64,000 bases of DNA from Micromonospora coriariae. GTDB lineage: Bacteria > Actinomycetota > Actinomycetes > Mycobacteriales > Micromonosporaceae. Positions within the stretch are counted from its first letter, which is position 1. Every line of letters starts with the position of its first letter. The notes beneath the pieces are model-generated. The model was not told the origin of the DNA. It ran no database searches and was given only the letters and a program-made list of their open reading frames with translations. The DNA lies in the NCBI RefSeq assembly GCF_900091455.1, contig NZ_LT607412.1, forward strand, positions 4,030,001 to 4,094,000, read 5' to 3'. The translations under genes were made by a program, and so were the position numbers. Positions 1 to 7,741 of this stretch are shown here, piece after piece.

Positions 1-1
1 C

Positions 2-280
2 AGCCTGGAGGCGCTGGTGCTGGTGCTGGCCATCCAGCCGATCCGCGTGGTCGGTGGTGACCTGGGCGGGGCCGCGATCGCCGCGGTGGTGGCCCTGGCG
101 GTGGCCGCCATCGGGCTCGCCGGGATGATGCGCCGCCCGTGGGCCTGGCACGCCGGTACCGTGCTCCAGGGCCTGCTGCTGCTGGCCGGCCTGCTGCACT
201 GGTCGCTGTTCGCGCTGGGCGTCATCTTCGCGCTGGTCTGGGCATACGCGCTGCACGTCCGCCGGGTCATCCTCGGCTGA
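2..280 (+). CDS. DUF4233 membrane protein, 5' end outside window
   Basis: The reading frame is already open at the window edge and ends with TGA at 280, so only the C-terminal 92 residues are visible. They form about three hydrophobic stretches separated by a short basic loop (MMRRPWAW) and end in a basic tail (HVRRVILG), the usual layout of DUF4233 proteins. In actinobacteria this family normally lies directly after folC and before ndk, and ndk follows here after one inserted gene. The function is unknown. A GTG at 17 could be mistaken for the start, but the residues before it (SLEALVLV) continue the first membrane segment, so the true start lies upstream. Confidence 0.75.
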   Translation, partial: SLEALVLVLAIQPIRVVGGDLGGAAIAAVVALAVAAIGLAGMMRRPWAWHAGTVLQGLLLLAGLLHWSLFALGVIFALVWAYALHVRRVILG

Positions 281-304
281 CGGCCGACCGCGCAGCGCTC
301 GCGG

Positions 305-1720
305 TCAGGCGTCGGCGCGTTCGCGCCACTGGGTGAGGGCGATGCCGTGGCCGTCCGGATCGCGGAACGCCGCCGCCCATACCTCCAGCCTGGTGCCCCG
401 GTTGACGACGCGGGGCGCGTACGTGAAGCGCACACCCGACCCGCGCAGCCGCCCGTACGCCGCCTCGATGTCGTCCACCTCGAGGTTGACGTGCACCAGC
501 CGGCGGCTGATCGGCGCTGCCCCGGTCACCTCCCGCAGCACCAGGCGGGTCGTGCCGGAGGCGAGCACGGCGTTGCCGGCGCCCTGGTCGACCTCGGTGA
601 AGCCGAGCACGTCGCGGTAGAAGCCGAGCGACCGGGCCAGGTCGGTAACCAGCAGCGTGAGGCCCACCCCGCTGATCGGGGCGGCCGGGTCGGCGGCGGC
701 CTCCGTGTCGTACCCGAAGATCGCCTCGTCCAGTTCCTCGGCGGTGACGGTCTCGCGTGCGGCGCCGGGCGGGATGGGATCGTCCAGTGGCAGGTCGAGC
801 GGGTCCAGCGGGTCCGTCATGCCCGGACCGGACCGCTGCGCCGGAGGTGGGTCGAAGCGCCGTTCGGTGGGCGGGTCGAAGCGGTCCTCGGCGGGTGGGG
901 CGGGCCGGTCGTCCTCCGGCTGGTCGAAGCGCTCCTCGGCGGGTGGACGTGGGGCGGGGGTGGGACGCCGGGGCAGGCGGCCGGCGGCCGGCTGGGCGCC
1001 GGTTGCCTGCTCGACCACGACACCCTCCAGCACCACCGGGCCGCCGGGGCTCTGGTGCACCACCACCGGCTCGCGTTCCTCGGGGGGCGCGACGCCCGGG
1101 TCGTCACGGAGCGGGTCGGGGCCGGGCGGGTCGCGAAACGGGTCGCCGAGCGGATCGCCGAGCGGGTCGCGGAAGTCGTCGTCCGGCGCACGGTCGGCCC
1201 ACGGTGGGGCGTCCTGCTGGATCAGCACCTCGTCCAGGGCCTCGGCGTCGGCGAACTCGGGTGGCAGGTCGGCGACGGCCGCGGCGGTCTCGGCGTGGGT
1301 GGGCACCTCGTCCCAGAGGACCTTGACGTGCCGCTGGTCGTCCAGCGCGACGCGGATCGGCAGGGTCTGGCCCAGCGACGGCCACTTGGAGACCGGCACC
1401 CGAGGCTCGATGATCTTCTTGGACCGGGGCGGCAGACCGGGGGCGTCGATCACCAGTTGCAGCTCGCAGCGGCCGAACGCGTACTGGGTGGGTGGTTCGG
1501 ACGCGCTGTGCACGTGCCCGACGCCGACCACCCAGGTGCGTCCACCACCGCGCACGGTGGCCAGCGCGATCGCCAGGACCAGCAGGGCGACCCCGAGCGC
1601 CACGATGGCCCAGCTGGTCATGCCCAGCCCGAAGAGGATGACGAACGTGGCCACGGTGCCCAGCACCGCGCCGATCAACTTGCGTACCGGCGCGATGGTT
1701 CGATTCCCGCCATTCGCCAC
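305..1720 (-). CDS. membrane-anchored protein with C-terminal VOC/glyoxalase domain
   Basis: This 471-residue protein has three parts. The N-terminus carries two adjacent membrane helices (about residues 13-33 and 36-58). A soluble region to about residue 150 is followed by a long Pro/Asp/Arg-rich linker (about 170-345) with repeated DPLGDP-like units. The last 120 residues are a vicinal-oxygen-chelate domain (FYRDVLGF, HVNLEVDD, FRDPDGHGIAL). The first metal ligand of typical VOC enzymes, a His on the first strand, is replaced (GLTLLVTDL), so it may bind a ligand rather than catalyse. The gene is convergent with DUF4233 and divergent from ndk. The fusion is unusual and the biochemical role is not known. 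Confidence 0.8.
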   Translation of the reverse strand: MANGGNRTIAPVRKLIGAVLGTVATFVILFGLGMTSWAIVALGVALLVLAIALATVRGGGRTWVVGVGHVHSASEPPTQYAFGRCELQLVIDAPGLPPRSKKIIEPRVPVSKWPSLGQTLPIRVALDDQRHVKVLWDEVPTHAETAAAVADLPPEFADAEALDEVLIQQDAPPWADRAPDDDFRDPLGDPLGDPFRDPPGPDPLRDDPGVAPPEEREPVVVHQSPGGPVVLEGVVVEQATGAQPAAGRLPRRPTPAPRPPAEERFDQPEDDRPAPPAEDRFDPPTERRFDPPPAQRSGPGMTDPLDPLDLPLDDPIPPGAARETVTAEELDEAIFGYDTEAAADPAAPISGVGLTLLVTDLARSLGFYRDVLGFTEVDQGAGNAVLASGTTRLVLREVTGAAPISRRLVHVNLEVDDIEAAYGRLRGSGVRFTYAPRVVNRGTRLEVWAAAFRDPDGHGIALTQWRERADA

Positions 1721-1861
1721 AGTGGACCTCCCGGGGTCAGGGCCAGGCTAGGCCGGATAGGCCACCGGGGGAAAGACCGGCCGCCGCGCCGGCGCCGGGA
1801 CCGGGTCGCTAGGCTGACCGTACCGATCCCGAGCGTTCAGCGCGTACAGGAGGAACCCAGC

Positions 1862-2287
1862 GTGTCCAGCAACAGCCCGGATGAGCGCAGCCTCGTTCTG
1901 ATCAAGCCCGACGCGGTTCGCCGCGGCCTGGTCGGCGAGGTCCTCTCCCGCTTCGAGCGCAAGGGGCTGCGGATCGACGCGATGGTGCACCGGACGATGG
2001 ACGCCGCGCTCGCCGACGAGCACTACTCCGAACACGTCGACAAGGCTTTCTACCCGCCGCTGAAGGACTTCATGACCGGCGGTCCGCTGGTCGCCCTGGT
2101 GCTCTCCGGCGACCAGGTCATCGACGTGGTCCGTGGGCTGGTCGGCGCGACCGACGGGCGCAAGGCCGCCGCCGGCACCATCCGGGGCGACCTGTCGCTG
2201 TCCAACCGGGAGAACCTGGTGCACGCCTCGGATTCGCCGGACAGCGCCAAGCGCGAGATCGCGCTCTGGTTCCCCGAGCTGGGTTGA
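1862..2287 (+). CDS. ndk: nucleoside diphosphate kinase
   Basis: Transfers the gamma phosphate of ATP to nucleoside diphosphates through a phosphohistidine, balancing cytosolic NTP and dNTP pools. The 141-residue product has the family length. It has the N-terminal strand LVLIKPDAV, the Kpn-loop region, GTIRGD, and the catalytic histidine (His121) in NLVHASDSP. The GTG start at 1862 is preceded by AGGAGGA at 1848-1854; the frame stays open far upstream, but that stretch is antisense to the VOC gene and is not coding. The position near DUF4233 is standard for actinobacteria. Confidence 0.97.
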   Translation: MSSNSPDERSLVLIKPDAVRRGLVGEVLSRFERKGLRIDAMVHRTMDAALADEHYSEHVDKAFYPPLKDFMTGGPLVALVLSGDQVIDVVRGLVGATDGRKAAAGTIRGDLSLSNRENLVHASDSPDSAKREIALWFPELG

Positions 2288-2303
2288 GCCGCACCGTCGG
2301 CGC

Positions 2304-3182
2304 TCACCCCGCCGGTGGCAGCTTCTCCGGGTTACCCACCACGTAGACGCCGGTGATCCGGCCGTCGGCGGCGCTGAGGGTCAACGTGTACCGGCCGCCG
2401 TCCGCACGGGTCAGCACGGCGGCTGGTTCCCCGTTCAACTCCACCCGGCGGATCGTCCACTGGCGGCCCGGGCCGTAGATCCCGGCGAAGAACCGGGCGA
2501 TCCGGTCCGCGCCGGTGACCGGGTTGCGGGCCGCCCGTGCCCGACCGCCGCCGTCGTTCCACGCCGTGGCGTCCGTCGCGACCAGGTCGGTGAGCGCCGC
2601 CAGGTCACCGTCGCGGGCGGCGGCCAGGAACGCGTCCAGCAGACGTTCCCGCTCGGCCCGGCTGGCGGTGAAGCGGCGCTGCTCCTGTCGCACCCGGGCG
2701 GTGGCCCGGTGGTGCAGCTGCCGGCAGTCCTCGGGAGTCCGGTCCAGGATCTCGGCGATCTCCGCGTACGGCAGGTCGAAGGCGGTGTGCAGGACGTACA
2801 CCGCGCGCTCCGGCGGGGTGAGCCGCTCCAGCACGTGCAGCAGCGCGGTGGAGAGCGAGTCGCGCAGCTCCGCGCGGTCCAACGGCCCGAACGGCGAGGG
2901 CGCGGTCGGTACCGGCTCGGGCAGCCACGTCCCGACGTACGTCTCACGGGCCGCCTGCCGGGCCCGCAGCCGGTCCAGCGCCAGGCGGGTGACCACCCGG
3001 GACAGGTACCTCCGCGGCTCGTCGACAGTTGACCGGTCCACGCCGAGCCAGCGCAGGTACGTCTCCTGGAGCACGTCCTCCGCGTCGTGCAGGCTGCCCA
3101 GCAGCCGGTAGGCAAGCCCAAGCAGCATGGGCCGGTGCGCCTGGAGCGCACCGGCCGCCTCTGCCGCCTCGGTCGTCGTCAC
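2304..3182 (-). CDS. ECF sigma factor of the ECF41/SigJ type with SnoaL-like C-terminal extension
   Basis: RNA polymerase sigma factor of 292 residues. Region 2 spans about residues 16-75 (AYRLLGSLHDAEDVLQETYL) and region 4 about 110-165 (ALLHVLERLTPPERAVYVLH, then an HTH ending in HHRATARVR). The last 115 residues form a SnoaL/NTF2-like domain ending in NPEKL. ECF41 factors are known to carry such an extension with an NPDKL-like motif that modulates activity in place of a membrane anti-sigma factor. The GTG start at 3182 overlaps the stop of the upstream CMD gene (GTGA), so the two are translationally coupled, matching the known ECF41-CMD linkage. A candidate cognate promoter lies upstream of the pair. 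Confidence 0.9.
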   Translation of the reverse strand: MTTTEAAEAAGALQAHRPMLLGLAYRLLGSLHDAEDVLQETYLRWLGVDRSTVDEPRRYLSRVVTRLALDRLRARQAARETYVGTWLPEPVPTAPSPFGPLDRAELRDSLSTALLHVLERLTPPERAVYVLHTAFDLPYAEIAEILDRTPEDCRQLHHRATARVRQEQRRFTASRAERERLLDAFLAAARDGDLAALTDLVATDATAWNDGGGRARAARNPVTGADRIARFFAGIYGPGRQWTIRRVELNGEPAAVLTRADGGRYTLTLSAADGRITGVYVVGNPEKLPPAG

Positions 3183-3619
3183 ACCTGCGCCGGCGGCTCC
3201 AACCGCAGGGTCACCCCGATCCGATTCCACACGTTGATTGTGGCGATCGCGAAGACGAGGTCGGCCAGTTCCTTCTCCGACCAGACCTTCGCGGCGGCGT
3301 CCCACACCTCGTCCGGCACCCCGTGCTCGCCGAGCCGGGTGACCGCGTCGGTGAGCGCCAGCGCGGCCCGCTCCCGCTCGTCGAAGAACGGCGCCTCCCG
3401 CCAGGTGGCCACCGCGAACAGCCGTCGGCTCGACTCGCCCTCGGCGAGCGCGTCCCGGCTGTGCATGTCCACGCAGTACGCGCACCCGTTGAGCATCGAC
3501 GCCCGCAGCTTGATCAGCTCCAGCACGGTGTGGTCGACGTTCGACTGGACGTACTTCTCCATCCCCATGACGGCCTGGTACGCCTTCGGCGCCACCTCGC
3601 CCGGGTTCATCCGCTGCAT
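3179..3619 (-). CDS. carboxymuconolactone decarboxylase / AhpD-like protein
   Basis: A 146-residue all-helical CMD-family protein with the redox motif of AhpD-like proteins, GCAYCVDMH (Cys46, Cys49, His53). Members are thiol peroxidase-like or decarboxylases. Genes next to ECF41 sigma factors usually belong to this family and are their main regulatory target, but the substrate is unknown. I chose ATG 3619 because GGGGAGG lies 6-12 bases upstream; an ATG-less extension to 3646 would bury this ribosome site. The stop overlaps the sigma factor start by four bases. Confidence 0.9.
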   Translation of the reverse strand: MQRMNPGEVAPKAYQAVMGMEKYVQSNVDHTVLELIKLRASMLNGCAYCVDMHSRDALAEGESSRRLFAVATWREAPFFDERERAALALTDAVTRLGEHGVPDEVWDAAAKVWSEKELADLVFAIATINVWNRIGVTLRLEPPAQV

Positions 3620-3653
3620 GACTACCTCCCCTGATCGGTTCGACACCCCATAC

Positions 3654-3681
3654 GACGGGCGGGCCGGGGTGTGCCGTGACA
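3654..3681 (-). promoter_or_regulatory. candidate ECF41 promoter upstream of the CMD-sigma operon
   Basis: On the minus strand TGTCAC (3681-3676) is followed after 18 bases by CGTC (3657-3654), about 35 bases upstream of the CMD start codon. The published ECF41 promoter type has TGTCACA at -35 and CGTC at -10, so this site fits autoregulation by the adjacent sigma factor. Seen by eye only. Confidence 0.6.
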
Positions 3682-3762
3682 GCTGTCGCTGTGACTCCGC
3701 TCATGCCGACCGGACAACCGGCGTTCCGGCCCGCAGCCCCCCGACCCCCCGGGGGCGCTCGC

Positions 3763-3834
3763 GGTGCTCGCGGTGCTCACGGTGCTCACGGTGCTCACGG
3801 TGCTCACGGTGCTCACGGTGCTCACGGTGCTCAC
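3763..3834. repeat. 9-bp tandem repeat, eight units
   Basis: Eight head-to-tail copies of GGTGCTCAC (the first has G for A) lie in the intergenic gap between the CMD gene and the ABC permease and run directly into the palindrome that follows. The unit length is a multiple of three, so all frames look open, but the implied peptides (SRC, EHR, STV repeats) have no credible gene structure. Confidence 0.95.
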
Positions 3835-3835
3835 G

Positions 3836-3896
3836 GTTGATCATGAAGTTGTTGTCACGACACGCCGTGGCGACGGGCAATAACTTCATGATCAAC
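3836..3896. repeat. dispersed inverted repeat, family A copy 1
   Basis: The left arm GTTGATCATGAAGTTGTTG (3836-3854) pairs with the right arm CAATAACTTCATGATCAAC (3878-3896) with one mismatch across a 23-base loop. The AT-rich arms stand out from the surrounding GC-rich sequence. A second copy with the same arms lies at 15538-15598. Confidence 0.9.
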
Positions 3897-3900
3897 GGGG

Positions 3901-3950
3901 GCGGCCGGGGGCGGCCGGGGGCGGCCGGGGTCGGCCGGGGGCGGCCGGGG
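3901..3950. repeat. 10-bp GC-rich tandem repeat, five units
   Basis: Five copies of GCGGCCGGGG (the fourth begins with T) lie between the family A palindrome and the stop codon of the downstream permease. With the 9-bp array and the palindrome this makes a compact composite repeat zone of about 190 bases. Confidence 0.9.
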
Positions 3951-3960
3951 GGTGGGGTGG

Positions 3961-4749
3961 TCAGAGGGTGTCTAGGGAGGCTCGGCGGCGGGACTCGGCT
4001 TCGAAGAGCTTGAGCAGGAGTGCGGCGAGGACGGCGTAGGCGGCGCCGACGGCGAGTTCGGCGGCGAGTTGGGGTGCGGCGGCCCGGAAGCTCTCACCGG
4101 CGACCAACCGGCGGGCCGCCTCGGCGGCGTGGGTGATCGGTAGCAGCTCGCCGATGACGCGCATCCAGGCCGGCAGGCCGGCGGCGGGCACGTTGACCCC
4201 GGTGAGCAGGAGCAGCAGCGCCACCGAGACGTTCGAGACCAACCAGACGTCGCGGAAGCGCAGCCCGATCGCGCCCAGGGTCAGGCCGAAGAAACCGCAG
4301 GCGAGCGCCGCGACCGTCAGGGCCAGCAACAGTCCCGGCAGCGCGCCGACCGGCACCCGCAGGCCGAGCAGCAGCGACGCCGTGGTCAGTGTGGTGACCG
4401 CGATCAGCAGGCCGTTCGCGGCGTACGGGAGGACGCGGCCGAGGAAGACCGCGGTGCGGCTGCGCGGTGAGAGCAGCACGTGTCCGAGCGTGCCGAAGCG
4501 CCGCTCGTTGGACACGGCCATCGTGCCGCCGAACACGCACGCTACCGAGGCCGCCAACACGGCGTTGCCGGTGATGTAGAAGCCGTCGTCGGCGACGCCG
4601 AGCTGCCGGCCCAGGTAGGCGAAGAACAGTAGCTGGAACAGTGGGCCGACGAGCAGCGTGCCGACGAACATCGCCGGGGTGGTCCAGTTGAACAGGGCAC
4701 GGTAGGCGATCACGCCACCGATGCCGATCAGGCGGAACAGTGCGGGCAT
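3961..4749 (-). CDS. ABC-2 type transporter permease
   Basis: A 262-residue membrane protein with about six hydrophobic segments and the ABC-2 exporter fold, including a conserved central stretch (AVSNERRFGTLGHVLLSPRS) typical of drug, daunorubicin or polysaccharide exporters. It starts with ATG ten bases after the stop of a second permease gene, so the two probably form a heterodimer, served by the ATPase encoded upstream. Substrate unknown; ABC-2 exporters of this set often move drugs or lipids. Confidence 0.88.
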   Translation of the reverse strand: MPALFRLIGIGGVIAYRALFNWTTPAMFVGTLLVGPLFQLLFFAYLGRQLGVADDGFYITGNAVLAASVACVFGGTMAVSNERRFGTLGHVLLSPRSRTAVFLGRVLPYAANGLLIAVTTLTTASLLLGLRVPVGALPGLLLALTVAALACGFFGLTLGAIGLRFRDVWLVSNVSVALLLLLTGVNVPAAGLPAWMRVIGELLPITHAAEAARRLVAGESFRAAAPQLAAELAVGAAYAVLAALLLKLFEAESRRRASLDTL

Positions 4750-4759
4750 CGTCGCCTCC

Positions 4760-5533
4760 TCAGGCCAGCGCGAGGGTGGCCGCCGCGCGGGCCCGCCGCT
4801 CGACGTGGGTCATCATGATCGCGCCGAGCGCGAGGCAGGCCAGGCTGATCGCGAGGCAGACGCCGAGCGACGGCCAGACCGGCCCGCTGCCGGTGGCCGC
4901 CTCGCGGACTGCCCGCGCTCCCCAGGTGGTGGGCAGCACGGCGGCGATCGGGCCGGTCCAGCCGGGCAGCGCGGTGATCGGCACGAGCATCCCGGAGACC
5001 AGCCAGATCGGGTACTCCAGCGTGTTGGTCAGCGCGTTGGCGTTGCGCAGCAGGACGAACGTGGAGGCGAGCAACAGCCCGAACATGCCGAGCCCGATGA
5101 TGCAGCCGGGTACCGCGACCGCGAAGGCCAGCGGGTGGGCGAAGGACAGCGGAATGCCGTACAGCAGCCGGCCCCAGGCCAGCGTGGCGAGCATGGCGTA
5201 CGTGCCGGTGAGGGCGGTGGCCAGCGTGATCGGCAGCACCACCAGGGCCGGTGGCCGGGGCGCCAACATGATCATTTCCAGAGTGCCCTGCCAGCGCTGG
5301 TTCTGGATGGCGCCACCCGACCCGAACAGCACCGACGACCAGATGCCCATCAGCCCGGCCCCGACCGCGGCCTCCAGCAGCCGGCCCGGGTCGCCGCCGG
5401 CCCGGAACAGGTGCACGGCCAGGGTCGCCTGCACCACCGGCACGATCAGCGCGGTGGCGATCTCGAACGGCGACCGGCTGAGCTGCTTGGCGTGCAGCAG
5501 CGCCCCGACCGCGATCATCCGCAACGTCCTCAC
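4760..5533 (-). CDS. ABC-2 type transporter permease
   Basis: A 257-residue polytopic membrane protein (about six segments) and sister of the next permease; it also has an ABC-2 core (QNQRWQGTLEMIMLAPRP). The GTG start at 5533 overlaps TGA 5532-5530, which closes the C-terminal fragment of the ATPase. This GTGA coupling shows that the ATPase originally ended at 5530. An alternative ATG lies at 5518. Confidence 0.88.
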   Translation of the reverse strand: MRTLRMIAVGALLHAKQLSRSPFEIATALIVPVVQATLAVHLFRAGGDPGRLLEAAVGAGLMGIWSSVLFGSGGAIQNQRWQGTLEMIMLAPRPPALVVLPITLATALTGTYAMLATLAWGRLLYGIPLSFAHPLAFAVAVPGCIIGLGMFGLLLASTFVLLRNANALTNTLEYPIWLVSGMLVPITALPGWTGPIAAVLPTTWGARAVREAATGSGPVWPSLGVCLAISLACLALGAIMMTHVERRARAAATLALA

Positions 5534-5778
5534 GCCGCCACCGCCTCGACCGGGCGGGTCTGTGCGTCGACCCGGTTCACGATCGCCACGTACGCGTCCT
5601 CCAGGGTGGGCTGCCGGGCGGTGACCCGGCCCAGCCGGACCCCGTCCAGCGCGCGCAACACGTCGGCCTGCACGTCCACCCCCGCGTCGGACTGCACGGT
5701 CAGCACCTGCGCCGCGCCGGTGACGACCACGCTCGCCTCGCGTACGCCCGGCAGGGTGTGGATCAGGGCGAGTTGGCC
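5530..5778 (-). pseudogene. C-terminal fragment of the ABC ATPase, out of frame with its N-terminal part
   Basis: In the -1 frame relative to the ATPase the sequence reads LALIHTLPGVREASVVV and continues to LEDAYVAIV and TGA 5532-5530. That is the usual C-terminal accessory domain of DrrA-like ATPases (DUF4162 type). It has no start or ribosome site of its own. Adding one base within the GGCC run near 5776-5779 restores a continuous protein of about 335 residues. Confidence 0.8.
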
Positions 5779-6539
5779 ACGGCCACCCCGTACGCCTCCA
5801 CCTCCAGCACCTGCCGGCCGTCGGCGTGGTGCCGCAGCTCGGCGGGAGTGCCGAGGGCCTGGATCGTGCCGTTCGCGATCACCGCGATCCGCCCGCACAG
5901 GTCGTCCGCCTCGGCCATGTAGTGCGTGGTGAGCAGCACCGTGGTGCCGGTGGCGGCGAGGTCGGCCACCGTCTGCCGCAGCTCCCGGGCGGCCACCGGG
6001 TCCACCCCGATCGACGGCTCGTCGAGGAAGAGCACCCGCGGCCGGTGCAGCAGTCCCCGGGCGATGTGCAGCCGCTGCCGCATGCCCCGCGAGTAGCCCT
6101 CCACCCGGTCGTTCTCCCGGCCGGTCAGCCGGACCAGCTCGAACAGCTCGGCGATCCGCCGCTTCTGCTCCCGCCCCGGTACGCCGTACAGCTCCGCGAA
6201 GTAGCGCAGGTTGTCCCGCGCGGAGAGCCGGTCGTAGAGCCCCCGGTCACCGCCGAAGACGTACCCGATCCGCCGGCGTACCTCCCGGGTCTGCCGGACC
6301 ACGTCGAAGCCGCAGATCCGGGCCTCCCCGGCGGTCGGGATGAGCAGCGTGTTCAGCAGCTTGATGGTGGTGGTCTTGCCAGCGCCGTTCGGCCCGAGCA
6401 GGCCGAACAGCTCCCCGTTGCCGACCGTCAGGTCGACACCGCGGACCGCCTCCACCTCCCGGCGCTGTGGTCGTAACCATCCGGTCCGGCTGCGGTACGT
6501 GCGGCGCAGCCCGACCGCCTCGATCGCGTGTTCGCTCAT
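5763..6539 (-). CDS. ABC exporter ATPase, truncated by a frameshift
   Basis: The 258-residue frame contains a complete nucleotide-binding domain: Walker A GPNGAGKTT (about 49-57), signature YSRGMRQRL (about 149-157), Walker B VLFLDEP (about 170-176) and the switch histidine in TTHYMAEAD. It is of the DrrA/CcmA export type. The frame ends early at TGA 5765-5763 after the odd tail YGVAVANSP, where relatives continue about 80 residues. That remainder is encoded one frame away to 5530. It could be a real single-base deletion or a base-calling error. The catalytic core is intact, so partial function cannot be excluded. The order regulator-ATPase-permease-permease suggests one operon. Confidence 0.85.
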   Translation of the reverse strand: MSEHAIEAVGLRRTYRSRTGWLRPQRREVEAVRGVDLTVGNGELFGLLGPNGAGKTTTIKLLNTLLIPTAGEARICGFDVVRQTREVRRRIGYVFGGDRGLYDRLSARDNLRYFAELYGVPGREQKRRIAELFELVRLTGRENDRVEGYSRGMRQRLHIARGLLHRPRVLFLDEPSIGVDPVAARELRQTVADLAATGTTVLLTTHYMAEADDLCGRIAVIANGTIQALGTPAELRHHADGRQVLEVEAYGVAVANSP

Positions 6540-6599
6540 GGCCCGGAGGCTAGGAGTGGCCGGGGCGGGTGGGAAACGAATTCGGAACGGGCCGAATGC

Positions 6600-7622
6600 T
6601 CAGGCCGAGGCGGCCGCCCGCTCGTCGCCGATCAACTGCACCAGGGCCGCGCCGGCCGGTTCCAGGCCGTACAGCACCCGCCGGCCCACCCGCCGGCGAT
6701 GCACCACGCCGGCGGTGAGCAGCGCGGACAGCTGCTCCGAGACGGTGCTCGGGGCCAGCCCCAAGGTCGCGGCGAGGCCGGCGGTGCTCGCCGGTCGGGT
6801 CAGTGCCCGCAACACCTGGGCGCGCCCCCGCCCGACCAGCACCGCCAGCCGGTCGGTGGCCGGATCAGGTGTGGGCCTGTCGGCGCCCGGCCGATCGGCC
6901 AGCAGCACCGAGCCGCGGGCCTGGTACGAGACCGCGAGTATCTCGGGGTGATCGGTGGAGTGGGTGAGCGCTCCTCGGGAGAAGATCAACGGGATCAGCA
7001 GCAGCCGCTGGTCGACCGCGGTGAACCGCGCCTCGGACGGCTTGACCAGGGTCAGCACCGGCTTTTCCCAGCGCACCCGCTCGTGCAGGTCGGCCAGCAG
7101 CGCGTCGGGGCCGTGCGCGGCGAGCGCCCGCGCCCGGTGCAGCACCTCCTCGTCCAACGCCGCCCGCATCGCCGGCCACCAGGGCGCGATCGCCGCGTCC
7201 CAGTACGCCTGGAGGCCGTCGGCGAGCCGGTCCAGGGCCGCCTGCCGGTCGGTGACGAATGGGCGCAACCAACCTGGCAGGTCATCGGGACGGTGGTAGC
7301 GGGGGATCTGCTCGGCGATCACCGAGGCCGGCGTGGCCCGCAGCACGGTTAACTCCTCGGCGATGGTCGGGCTGGCGGTGGGCGGTACCGGGCCGAGGAA
7401 GTCCGGGTACCACGGGCCGGTGGCCGAGTAGAGCTTCAGCGAGGCCGGGTCGGGCAGCTCGGCGAGCGCCCGGCGGGCGTGCCGGGCCCAGCCCGTGTAG
7501 GGCCAGGGCGCCTCGTCCGGGTACCGGTCGAGCAGGTAGAGGCTGCACTTGGCCTCCCAGAGCGGGCTGGTCGCGATCCGGGTGCGGGTCAGCGTCGGCT
7601 CGTCCAGCTCGATACGGATCAC
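6600..7622 (-). CDS. ArsR-type winged-helix regulator with DUF5937-like N-terminal domain
   Basis: A 340-residue protein. The C-terminal 90 residues form a winged helix (VLRALTRPASTAGLAATLGL, APSTVSEQLSALLTAGVVHRRR, VLYGLEPAG). The first 240 residues match the large N-terminal region typical of DUF5937-containing ArsR regulators of actinobacteria. No Cys/His metal-sensing cluster of classical ArsR is seen. It lies 60 bases upstream of the exporter ATPase on the same strand and probably controls that operon; the ligand is unknown. Confidence 0.82.
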   Translation of the reverse strand: MIRIELDEPTLTRTRIATSPLWEAKCSLYLLDRYPDEAPWPYTGWARHARRALAELPDPASLKLYSATGPWYPDFLGPVPPTASPTIAEELTVLRATPASVIAEQIPRYHRPDDLPGWLRPFVTDRQAALDRLADGLQAYWDAAIAPWWPAMRAALDEEVLHRARALAAHGPDALLADLHERVRWEKPVLTLVKPSEARFTAVDQRLLLIPLIFSRGALTHSTDHPEILAVSYQARGSVLLADRPGADRPTPDPATDRLAVLVGRGRAQVLRALTRPASTAGLAATLGLAPSTVSEQLSALLTAGVVHRRRVGRRVLYGLEPAGAALVQLIGDERAAASA

Positions 7623-7660
7623 GCCGGTGAGGCTAGCCCGGTCGCGGAACGCCCCTGGAC

Positions 7661-7712
7661 GTTAGGAAGGGACCCTTGTACAACACGAGGCGATAAGAAG
7701 GGGCCCTTCCTT
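7661..7712. repeat. dispersed palindromic element, family B copy 1
   Basis: Two AAGG-GGCCC-TTCC type half-elements, GTTAGGAAGGGACCCTTG and AAGAAGGGGCCCTTCCTT, are separated by a short spacer containing ACGAGGCGATA. The same architecture occurs at 11151-11204 and 58516-58569. This copy lies between the ArsR gene and the ileS leader. Confidence 0.85.
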
Positions 7713-7741
7713 CGCGGGATTACTTGGCGGCGGGCCGGTGG

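Noticed and set aside
347..1861. Long N-terminal extension of ndk (total frame 646 codons)
   Set aside because: It is antisense to the VOC-domain gene, has Arg/Gly-rich shadow composition, and the real ribosome site lies directly before GTG 1862.
2304..3704. Longer sigma factor beginning near 3704
   Set aside because: The upstream part is the out-of-frame shadow of the CMD gene; GTG 3182 overlaps the CMD stop and starts the sigma-2 region correctly.
3763..3834. CRISPR array
   Set aside because: Units are 9 bp with no spacers, and there are no cas genes.
3622..3895. Repeat peptides STV/EHR/SRC as a possible gene
   Set aside because: They arise from a 9-bp tandem DNA repeat that opens all frames; no start site context and no domains.
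5763..5785. Programmed -1 frameshift in the exporter ATPase
   Set aside because: No slippery heptamer or clear downstream pseudoknot is visible; a base deletion or base-calling error is the simpler explanation.
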